NCBI GenBank assembly: GCA_043228905.1
Contig: JBHGNT010000012.1
Location: 434,001 to 498,000 of the forward strand
Length of the DNA: 64,000 nt
Source of the DNA: Azolla caroliniana
Lineage: Eukaryota > Polypodiophyta
Direction of reading: 5' to 3'
Below, in pieces: positions 44,377-53,427 of this stretch (position 1 is its first letter; each line of letters starts with the position of its first letter). The notes under the pieces are model-generated. The model was not told the DNA's origin, made no database searches, and saw only the letters and a program-made list of their open reading frames with translations. A program made the translations under genes and the position numbers.

Positions 44377-46503
44377 ATGAGGGGGTCGGACCTTGCAGAA
44401 GCCATGGCTTCGGATGTAGACCGTATAGTGAGTGCGCGCGAAGGCACCGACGCCCTTGATAGGGCTATCGAGGCGGTTGTCGGTACGATCAGCCGGTTTA
44501 GTGGGAAGGATGCCACAAGCTACTTGGCGTCCTACTGGGCTGAGATGGTAATGAGGGACATTCCGGAAGAGAGGCGTCTAGCCGGATTCCCTCGAGTGGC
44601 GATGCCGGGTATCCATACGGAGGTGCTCGAGGTACGGGCCGAGAGCCGGACCTGGGAGGAGTTCGAAGGTCGGGTCCTCGAAAGATACGGGCTTGAAGAT
44701 GCGCTTCGACTTTCGAAGCAGGACTTCATGGCGTGGGTGGAGACCCCTGACAAAGGAAGGAACGTGTCAGTGCTCCTTCAGGAGTTTGAGGAACGCTTCA
44801 CGCGCCTCTTGGTGCTTGACCGGACCGTTCTGGACACAAGCTGTGTCCTATTGTTTGTTAAGTCGGTTGACGAGCGGGATTGGGAGCAGGTAGGCCTCCT
44901 ATTGGAGACTGATGACGGGCTGACGGCCGACTAGGCCGTGGTGAAAAGGGTCAATGGCTGTTTCGACAAATGGCGGGACTGGGTTGACAAAGGATCGACA
45001 GGGGCGGGCTCTGTCGCAACAAAGAAGCTCGAGCCAACACCACCAACGTGAAGGGAAGAGACCCAAGATTGGCTCAAGACCGGGTCGGCTTCAATTTGCA
45101 TGGTCAAGGGCTCATCCGGGGGAGTAGCTCTGGAGGAGCTAACGCGGATGGTAAAGGATCTCCAGATCGCCCAGGCACGGAGGGATGGTGGCGAACAGGC
45201 CCGTGACCGACGACCTCTAGCTGAAAACAGGTGCATGTGGTGTGACGCGGTTGGGCACATTCGGAAGGACTACGGGGACTTCGCCGAGGCGATTAGAAGC
45301 AACGTGGTGTACCTGTGGAATGGTCGGGTGCACGCCAGCGAGACCCGAAGGGCCCTGAACCTGAACGTCGGGCGAGGGGGTATGAAAAGGCAGATGGAGG
45401 AGGCAGCGGCTCGTCACGCGGAGACCGTCCACTACTCGGCGTCAGCTGGTATTCGGGTCGGAGGTGGCGAGGCCCCGAAGACGAACAAAGTCGGGTTCTA
45501 GCCGACGATGCTGGAAGGCCTCGCCGGCGCACGGCTGAGGAAAGAAGAGGTGGACCGCGCGGAAAAACAGGTCCGGGAGGTAACCGGGTGGAGTGACCCT
45601 GTGGAAGAAAAGACGGGCTTCGTCGAAGCCGCTTGTCAAAACTACAAGGCTCTGGTGGAGGACAAGCAGGTAGGGAAAACCGGAGGGGCCGGGCCCTCGC
45701 AGCGATATGAAACTCGATTCAGGCAAAGACGGAATGAGGCCGTTGTAACCGGCGCCCAGGATAATCCCAAGAAGGGTGGGTACCGACTGGGCACAGAAAT
45801 CGAAAGATCCACGGACCTGCGAAAGGTCCTGGAAGAACGAATCCTCGACAACAAGGTGGAGCTATCGCTGAGGGAAGTGCTCGGGATCGCCAAGAAGGAG
45901 TTCCACGACTCCATCGTAGACTTGGTGAAGAGGAAGAGGCTGTCGACAGAGATAGAACCAGAGAAGCCGGTGGAGGTGCGAACGACGCACATAGAGGACA
46001 TGGCGCTGGAAGACGAGTTGGCGAAGAGCCATTATTCGAGGCCGCACTGGGCCAGAGCGACCACGGAAACCCCCGTGAAGATCGGAGATGTTCATGAACC
46101 GGTGGTGGCGTTGGTGGACCATGGTTCAGAAATCAATTTGATGTCCATGGACTTCTATAAGAAGGGAAAATGGCCGATCAACACCAAGCACAAGTGGAAA
46201 ATACGGGCGGCGACGCGTGCCACCGAAGAACTGCATGGAGCCTGCCCGAACGTACGAGTAAAGATCGGCGATGTCGAGATTGACCAACACTTCTTCGTGT
46301 AGGAGACGTCCTCACATCCTGTTATACTAGGAGAACCGTACATCACAACAACACGGATGGAGACCAAGGTGCTGGACAACAGCTCGGCCTATGCAAGGGT
46401 CAAGAGCTAGGATGGGCGCCACTCGGTCCAGTTCCTGACGGTGAGACCAAACCATGAGAGGAACCGCGAGACCCTCGGGGGCGAAAGCCGGGAGGATTTT
46501 TGA
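44377..46503 (+). pseudogene. B2 gag-protease
   Basis: One frame from the ATG shared by all B copies (MRGSDLAEAMASDVDRIVSA) to TGA 46501-46503. Gag has LLQEFEERFTRLLVLDRTVL, then the knuckle CMWCDAVGHIRKDY, whose last Cys has changed to Tyr (TAC). Protease has VVALVDHGSEINLMSMDF and VILGEPYITTTRME. Stops: 44932 (Trp to TAG), about 45049 (TGA), 45499 (Trp to TAG), 46300 (Gln to TAG), about 46408 (TAG). The stop at 46501 follows TTTTT; pol is open in the -1 frame from there. Confidence 0.87.
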
Positions 46504-48800
46504 AGAGGGTTGTCAAGGCGTGGGGCTGCGATAGTCCGGACACTCCGGGAAAACCCCACATGTGTATGATAGCGAAGAAGACCTGTGCTATAAATAGGGA
46601 ATTTTGGTTCTCCGACAACGGAGGGTGTACGACAGTCGACGTTGTTGGCCGGAAGAAGAGAAGGGCGGAGGAGCGACTTCGGGCATGTGGCGTCCTCGAC
46701 CTCGGAGAGGAAATCAACGGAGCCGTGGAGGCGGTCTCTTTCGACGATACCTTGGGGGAGCTGCGGGAGGTAGTTGGAGGAGTCCTTAAAGATGACCGGA
46801 CGATTCTGGTATGTTCGAAAAATATGTACGAAGTCATCGCGGACTTCAGTAGAGGGCTCGAGTCGGATCGGACGGCCCGGGTGGACACGAGGTACAAGAC
46901 TGTGGACCGGAAGGTGAGGCCAATCGCGGCTCCCTTGCCGGAGGGCAGCGAGTTGCGAAAAAAGGGGGTTGCGTCGGACCCGAGTTTACGAAATCCGGCC
47001 CGCATAGGACACGTTCACCGACATAACGATGCGCGAGCTCAAAATCGGTGGGGGCGGCTTCCTACTGTTGGCGGAAGAGGACCGTTTTCGGGGAATGCTC
47101 GGAAGCCACGGGAAGGCTTTCGCATTCTCACCGGAGGAGATCGGGTGCGTAGACCTGACAATTGTGGAACCGATGGTGATATTCAGGGTACCGCATGTGC
47201 CGTGGAGTCTCAAACCGATTCCAGTACCCAAAGCTCACATCCCGAAGCTGATGGAGCTGTTAAAGCAGAAGGTCGAGATGGGAATCCTCGAACCGTCGAG
47301 TGCCCCATACTCAAATCGGTGGTTTACCATGCCGAAGAAGGACGGCACGCTGTGCTTTATTCAAGACCTGCAGCCGGTCAACAAGGTGATCATTCGAAAC
47401 GCAGGAATCGGACCGACAATAGACGAGTTCGCGGGCCTTCGCCGGAAGGTCGATTTACTCGGTCGGTGATCTCTACTCGGGGTACAATCAGTTCCAGCTT
47501 GCCGTAGAGAACAGAGACATCACGACAATGCGAACTCCTCTCGGCCTAGTACGGATGTGTACCCTGCCGCAAGGAGGGACGAACTCGGTGGCTCACATGG
47601 TGAACGCAATGAACAAAGTGCTGAGGGATTGTATACCAGACATCACCATGCCGTTTTTGGATGACGTCCCGATCAAGGGATGCCCGATGGAGGAAAGGGA
47701 CAAGACGATCGGACCGGACAGATGCCGGAAATTCATGGCGACGCACATCGATGACCGCGAGAAGGTGTTGCAGAGGTTGGAGGGAGCGAGGCTCACCTTC
47801 TTCGGGGGAAAATCGGCCTTCGGGCAATCAGAGATCATGGTCGTCGGACACCTATGCGGGCCGTACGGCCGGAAACCGTCTCCGGCTAAGGTAGAAGCCA
47901 TCTCCGCGATGAAGAACGACTGTAGCTCGGTCACGGAGGTTCGGAGGTTCTTGGGAGCATGCGCGTTCTACCACATATGGATCCCGCATTACGCTCACGT
48001 CGCGGAGCCGTTATACGGGTTGCTGAAAAAGGGGCGAAAATTCGAGTGGAGAGACGAGCATACGGAGTCTGTCCGGAAGATGAAGGAAGCACTTGCCGCC
48101 GCTCCGGCGCTCCGAAAGGCTATCTACGGAAAGAGCACTCCAATTTACGTAACGGTAGACACAAGTCCGACCGGGATCGGATGGGTCGTCAACCAAGAGG
48201 ACGAGGACGGCATGCGTTCCCCGATCAAGTTCGGCGCGAAGGTCCTTAGCGAACGACAGTGAGGATACGCCCAGGTTAAACGCGAGCTCTGGGGTATCGT
48301 TTCGGCGGTAAAGGCCGATAAAGACTACCTGATCAGGACAGAGGTAATTATCGAGACGGACTGCCTGCCGATCCTTGGCATGGTTTCCGGATGCGTGACG
48401 CCGGACCTGGCAATGCTCAGGTGGATAGCGTACATCAAGTCCCTGAATCTGGAAATACGACACATTTCCGGGAAAGACAACGCCATGGCCGACATGCTTT
48501 CAAGGGCAAGGTTCGAAAATGACGACGGCATGGTTTCAGAGGACGAGGAAGTCGGCGTGGACTTCTTCGAGGCGGCTCACGTAACAACCGGCAGGGAATG
48601 CTCTCCAACGCTTAACGATTTCGACGAGAGCAAGTACGACGGGGAGTGGCTGCAGATCGACGGGTTCCTGAGAACAATGACACTGGACGCGGCATGGACA
48701 ACGGACGAGGCCAACCGGATTCGGAAGAAAGCCTACCGATTCTTTCTTCGGGACGGATACATATGGAAGCACCTGAAGAAGAGGAACGACATCCTGCTCT
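46500..48800 (+). pseudogene. B2 pol: reverse transcriptase and RNase H
   Basis: Starts in the -1 frame with LKRVVKAWGCDSPDTPGKP, then FWFSDNGGCTTVDV. A frameshift near 47010 moves it to 47029-47469 (RELKIGGGGFLLLAEEDRF, ILEPSSAPYSNRWFTMPKKD). Another near 47465 moves it to 47528-48262 with the catalytic MPFLDDVPIKGCPMEE and RNase H IYVTVDTSPTGIGWVVNQED. A TGA at about 48260 (CGA in B3) follows. The end of RNase H and the linker run to 48800 (SGKDNAMADMLSRARFENDD, YDGEWLQIDGFL). Confidence 0.87.
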
Positions 48801-49877
48801 GAGTGGTGGCGAAGAAGCAGGAATAGGAGGATTTGCTGGCGGCGTACCACGATAGCCCGTGGGCTGGACACCGTGGAACGTGGGCCACGTTCGAAAAGCT
48901 AAAGGGGAAGTACTGGTGGCCGGGACTATACCGGGACGTGCATCGGTTCGTGACGTCTTGCGAAAGCTGTCAGGTGCACTCCATGATCCGACATCGGGAC
49001 GAGCTTCACCCGACCTACCCTCCGACCGTCCACTTCATGTGGATGGTGGATTTGGTGACTGCAGAACAAGACGACGACAACCGTGTGCCGGTTTTTGATT
49101 GAGGACGTAGTATGCCGATACGAGTGCGTAGGGAAGATCGTGGCTGACCGTGATGAGTTGGACGCAGAAGAGGCCAAAGAGCTATTCGACTGGCTAGGAG
49201 TCAAACTTTCGCTCACCATAGCGTACAATCCGGAGGCGAACGGGAAGGTGGAGCGTGGACACGGGCCAATTGTCAAAGCGCTAGTACGGGCGTGCGGAGG
49301 CCGAGTCGGGGACTGGCCACGGCTGCTACCTTATGCCTTGTGGGCGGACCAAACTACACACAGTTCGGTAACCGGGTTCATGCCGGCCGAGCTGATGTTC
49401 GGACAGAAGCCGATCATGCCAACAGAGCAAACGATCTCCTCGTGGGCCACGGTGGACTGGAGGGATGAGATGAGCCAGGAGGAATTGTTGGCGGCGCGGA
49501 TTCGACAGCTCGAGCAAAGGCCGGAGGACGTAGAGCGAGCCGCGGAGAAACTTCGAGTAGCGAGGATAAGGAACAAAGCTTGGTTCGACCAAACACACCG
49601 GTTCAGGCCAAGGAAGATCGAGGAAGGCGACTGGGTGCTAGTCTACGACAGCAGCCTTGACAATCAGCACAGGGCCACGCGGAAGTTTGCGAGGAGGTGG
49701 TTCGGGCCTTATGTAGTAACAGGCACCAAGGGCAATGGGACGTACTGTCGAGCTCCGCGAGCGGGGAAGAGGATCAGAGCGTTCAAGAAACGGCACGACG
49801 GGGAGCCGGGGCTAGGGGGCATGGACAACGACGACGAGCAGCCTGAGGCGGAGGATGAACCGGTAAACGAGGAATAA
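48801..49877 (+). pseudogene. B2 integrase
   Basis: Zinc domain YHDSPWAGHRGTWATFEKLK... CESCQVHSMI. The first catalytic Asp sits in WMVDLVTAEQ near 49050. A deletion of roughly 60-100 bp at about 49080, relative to B3, removes part of the core and changes frame. The second part 49083-49877 carries IVADRDELDAEEAKELFDWL and NPEANGKVERGHG, then WVLVYDSSLDNQHRATRKFA and an acidic C-terminus. The catalytic Asp, Asp and Glu remain, but the core is shortened and surely dead. Confidence 0.85.
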
Positions 49878-49953
49878 AAGCAAGGATCGGTTTTCTCCCA
49901 TAGGAACCCAGTTTTGGCGCATACCGGTGGATGCGCGGTTAGGTGGGGGCGGA

Positions 49954-50570
49954 TGTCGTGAAGAAAACCGTCCCCAAGCGCAAACCGTGTATAGTGTGTG
50001 TGAACCGGCCCTTACACGTGGGCATGTCCCTTGTCGTATAGTAGATAGGTAGGCACAAAGGTTAAATCCTAGGTAGCAATATTCTGTAAGGGAAATCGAG
50101 GAGTATCTTTGTCCGAAAGGACAGAGAATTAATGTGATGTAAACGGGTGAAACGACCTCCCTCCTTGAGCTATAAAAGAGAGGGAGATGGGGGAGAGAAG
50201 GGGGGGGGCTAGAAGGAACGAAGTGTTGTCGGACTGGGACAGAGCTCTTCTTCTCAGTCGTTCTCCATAGCTTTCTTTTGCGCAGGTTCTCAGGAGGTTG
50301 ATTCTGCTCCGTGGAACGCCCGTGTGCTTCCGGTTGAATCTCCATCTTGCTCTCCTGTGTGCGTGGGTGATCAGGCGTCGGCACCCACCTCGCCGACTTG
50401 GTCGGCTGTAACCGTTTGAGTCGTCTGCATACATACAAATACATGCCTATATTTACATACACACTCTAGTGTTCTCAACTCGCGTCTCTTGTGTTGTTGT
50501 GACGCGTCCCCGTGCGCTTCTTTGTCTATACGTGAGTGAGCGTCTCTCTCTCTCTCTCTCTCTCTCTCTC
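49954..50570 (+). repeat. B2 3' LTR, missing its 3' end
   Basis: Starts after the polypurine tract AGGTGGGGGCGGA (49941-49953) and matches the 5' LTR to the (CT)n tract; TATAAAAG at 50171-50178. It stops at the CT tract and joins B3 gag directly. The roughly 90 last bases of the LTR are absent. Confidence 0.9.
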
Positions 50571-51076
50571 CTGTCGAGTGCATCCACCGACTTGACAAAC
50601 AACAGTACTCGACTTGTTTCGAGCACCGTCCGGTCCAACGTCGACAGCCGCGCGAACCGTTTTTCGAACTCCTAGAGGAGCACCGACGTGTTCCTCCCTT
50701 TTCCGGGGCTTTCCACCCACGCCATGAAGTCCCGCCTTGACAGCTGGAGCGAGTCGTCAAACCCGTACTTCTCGAGGAGCTGCAGCTCGAACTCCTCCCA
50801 AGTCTGGCATCTGGCCAGCACCTCGAGCACCTCCGCATGGATGCCCGACGTCACCACCCGAGGGAATCTGGACAGCCGCCTGTCCACTGGGATATCCCTC
50901 ATGATCATTTCGGCCTGGTAAGCCTCCAAATAACTTGTGGCATCTTTCCCTCCGAAACGGCCTATAGAGCCGACGATCGATTCAATGGCTTTGTCGAGGG
51001 TACCCATTCCCTCACGAGCGCTCACCAGCCGGTCGACGGCTACCGCCATTGCCTCTGCTAGTTCCGATCCCCTCAT
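50571..51076 (-). pseudogene. B3 gag, first part
   Basis: Starts at the shared ATG 51076 (MRGSELAEAMAVAVDRLVSA), continues FGGKDATSYLEAYQAEMIMR and WEEFELQLLEKYGF. It has a TAG in place of CAG in the LLQEFE motif (B2 keeps CAG) and reads LDRTVLETSRVLLFVKSVDA to the B2 border. About 60 bp of gag were lost at this border, compared with B1. Confidence 0.85.
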
Positions 51077-51120
51077 CTTTCGACTCCTTTGCCGCCCTTT
51101 CACGTCGGGTTCACCAAATA

Positions 51121-51715
51121 TGTCGCGTTCTTACGCGCGTACGTGTAGAAAGGGGCGGGACCACGGGGGTCTTGGACCGAGGAGCGAGAGAGAGAGAGAG
51201 AGAGAGAGATTCACAGACATGTAGAAGCGAGAAAAAGAGATATAGAACGTAACCCTTAATTATAATTACAAGAGATTACAAACTCCGACGGTTACAACCG
51301 ATAAGGCGGCGACGGACCCTACTCACGCACACCGACGACAATCACCAGAGGGGGGGGGGGAGAGAGACTCTGCTGGAAGCACACGGGCTGTCCCGAAGCA
51401 GAGGTAGTGAACTCCCACAGGCGGCCGCAGAGAACGACGACTGGAGGAGAAGAGAGAGAGCTCGACCCTCCGTTCTGCAGAAGCGCCCCCCCGTTCCTCC
51501 TCGCGCACGATGCCCCTTTTCTCTTGTCCCCTTCCCTTTATTCCCTGTCCCTCTAGCAGGGATACACACAATCCCGCCTCCTAATAAATGCGTGCTGCTT
51601 AGTATTTATCTCCACCGATTCCTGTACAAAATACCAAGTCACGCGTCCATCCGTGTAAGGGCCGGTTTATGCGCTTTCTCTCTGTTTCCGCCTATGGCCG
51701 GTTTTCTTCACGACA
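51121..51715 (-). repeat. B3 5' LTR
   Basis: 595 bp, same termini as 33180-33808. The PBS (reverse complement GGTGAACCCGACGTG) is at 51100-51115. It differs from the 3' LTR by tract lengths (GA, poly-G) and a small indel around 51312. Confidence 0.88.
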
Positions 51716-51719
51716 ACGG

Positions 51720-52553
51720 GAAGGAAAAGCCGAAGGGGTCGGTCCCCCGCAGAGGTATGAGACCCGTTTCGGACTGAAACCGACCGGTGCTGGCAACCCC
51801 GACGCGCCGGATGGAAAGAAGCAGGTGGGGTTTCGGTTGAGCACCAAAATTGAAAGGACCACAGACCTGCGAAAGGTCCTGGAGGAACGTATCCTTGACA
51901 GTAAAGTGGAGTTGTCATTGCGGGAGGTGCTGGGAATCGCCAAGAGGGAGTTCCACGACTCCATCGTAGACTTGGTGAAGCGGAAGAGGCTCTCGACAGA
52001 TCCAGTATCGGAGAAGCTAGTGGAGGTGCGGACTACGCACTTAGAAGACGTGGCCCTAGAAGACGAGTTGGCGGAAAGCCACTACGCGAAGCCGCATTGG
52101 GCCAGGGCAACTACGGAAACCCCTGTGCGGATCGGCGACGTTCCGGAATCGGTGGTGGCCTTGGTAGACCATGGATCCGAAATCAACCTGATGTCCATGG
52201 ATTTCTACAAGCGGGGTAAATGGCCGATCAACACCAAGCATGGGTGGAAGATACGCGCGGTGACGCGTGTTACGGAGGAGCTACATGGCGCGTGCCCGAA
52301 TATACGCGTAAAGGTCGGTGACGTCGAGATAGATCAACATTTCTTCGTGTAGGAAACATCCTCGCACCCGATGATTCTCGGTGAACCATACATTACGGCA
52401 GCACGCATGGAGACGAAGGTGTTGGACAACGGTTTGGCGTATGCGCGCGTCAAGAGCCAAGACGGTCGGCATTCCGTCCAATTCATGACCGTACGTCTGA
52501 ACCATGAGAGGAATCGCGAGACCCTCAGCGGCGACAACCAAGGGGATTTTTAG
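51720..52553 (+). pseudogene. B1 gag end and protease
   Basis: Continues B1 gag in frame after B3 (EGKAEGVGPPQRYETRF). Then LRKVLEERILDSKVELSLRE and the protease VVALVDHGSEINLMSMDF and SSHPMILGEPYITAARME. A TAG at 52350 replaces the Gln kept in B3, at the same place as the B2 stop. The frame ends at TAG 52551-52553 right after TTTTT. Confidence 0.87.
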
Positions 52554-52930
52554 AGAGGGCTTTCAAGGCGTGGGGCCGCGGTAGTCTGGACGTACCGGAA
52601 GAACCCCACACATGTACAATAGGTAGGAAGTTTGGGTTTTCCGAAAACGGAGGTTGTACTATAGCCAACGTTAGTGGACAGGAAAGGAAGCGAGCGGAGG
52701 AGTGGCTCAGGAGATGCGGAGTCCTCTCCCCCGACGAAGAGATCAGCGGAGCCATGGAGGAGGTCTCTTTTGATGACACCTTGGGCGAGTTGCGAAAGGT
52801 GATCGGTGAAGACCTTAGCAAAGACTGGACCGTTTCAGTAGGATCGATGGGAATGTACGAAGCCATCGCAGACTTCGGGGAAAGGATCGGGTCGGATCGG
52901 ACAGCCCGCGTGGATACATGTTGAAGACAG

Positions 52931-53088
52931 GTCTCCGACTCTATTACCCCCTTGGGTATCTCGGCATTGTCGATCGGTTCGTACAGGTCTCGGACGATGA
53001 GAAGGTCTTCCATCTTTATCTTCCAGTCGGCGTAGTTCTGTGAGTTCAACACCATCATGCCCGGAGGCCCACTACCGCCGCCTTCCAT
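52931..53088 (-). pseudogene. Copia gag N-terminal fragment
   Basis: MEGGGSGPPGMMVLNSQNYA, then DWKIKMEDLLIVRDLYEPID: the L-x-x-x-N-Y-x-x-W-K-x-x-M-x-x-L signature of plant Copia gag. It is 52 codons long before it runs into the LTR stub. Confidence 0.85.
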
Positions 53089-53104
53089 TTTCTGTGTTAC
53101 CGTC

Positions 53105-53116
53105 GCTCTGATACCA
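53105..53116 (-). promoter_or_regulatory. Copia primer binding site (tRNA-iMet)
   Basis: Reverse complement TGGTATCAGAGC, the standard plant Copia primer site complementary to the initiator tRNA-Met 3' end, 2 bp after the LTR. It fixes the orientation of this LTR family. Confidence 0.92.
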
Positions 53117-53382
53117 CTTGTTGAAGACAGTGCTCGGCCACAACCGAGGAATAGGACCAACTCACAGAAAACGGGAAATACCAAAATGCACGAAGACAAT
53201 AGAGAGAAGAGTACACAGGATATTTTACGTGGAAAACCCTAAATGGGAAAAACCACGGGAGTCCTCAAACTCCAACTATCACTATGAACAGAGATGTACA
53301 ATGGTGAAGCTACAAGGCAAAAACCTTGAGCTCACTGTCTTCGCCACAGGCGGCGGTAATACACAGAGGCAACGACCTCTTC

Positions 53383-53427
<45 letters not shown>

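Larger units (their letters stand above)
39552..50570 (+). mobile_element. Gypsy element B2, nested in B3 gag
   Basis: Plus-strand family-B member with 5' LTR (split by a LINE), PBS, gag-pro, pol, integrase, PPT and a 3' LTR that is cut off in its CT tract. Left flank CCCGT (39547-39551). The right target duplication is missing because the junction at 50570 lost the last part of the LTR and about 60 bp of B3 gag. Confidence 0.88.
33180..51715 (-). mobile_element. Gypsy element B3, inserted in B1 in opposite orientation
   Basis: Both LTRs present (33180-33808 and 51121-51715). Read on the minus strand: 5' LTR, PBS, gag, [B2 inserted], gag/protease, RT, RNase H, [solo LTR S3], integrase, PPT, 3' LTR. 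Flanked by ACGG on both sides (33176-33179, 51716-51719). B1 rejoins in frame when it is removed. Its pol is the least damaged of the three B copies. Confidence 0.9.

Noticed and set aside
46621-47000. Reading B2 46500-47507 as one continuous genuine pol ORF
   Set aside because: After about 47010 its translation no longer matches B1 and B3; the true continuation is in the frame of 47029-47469, so a frameshift lies there.
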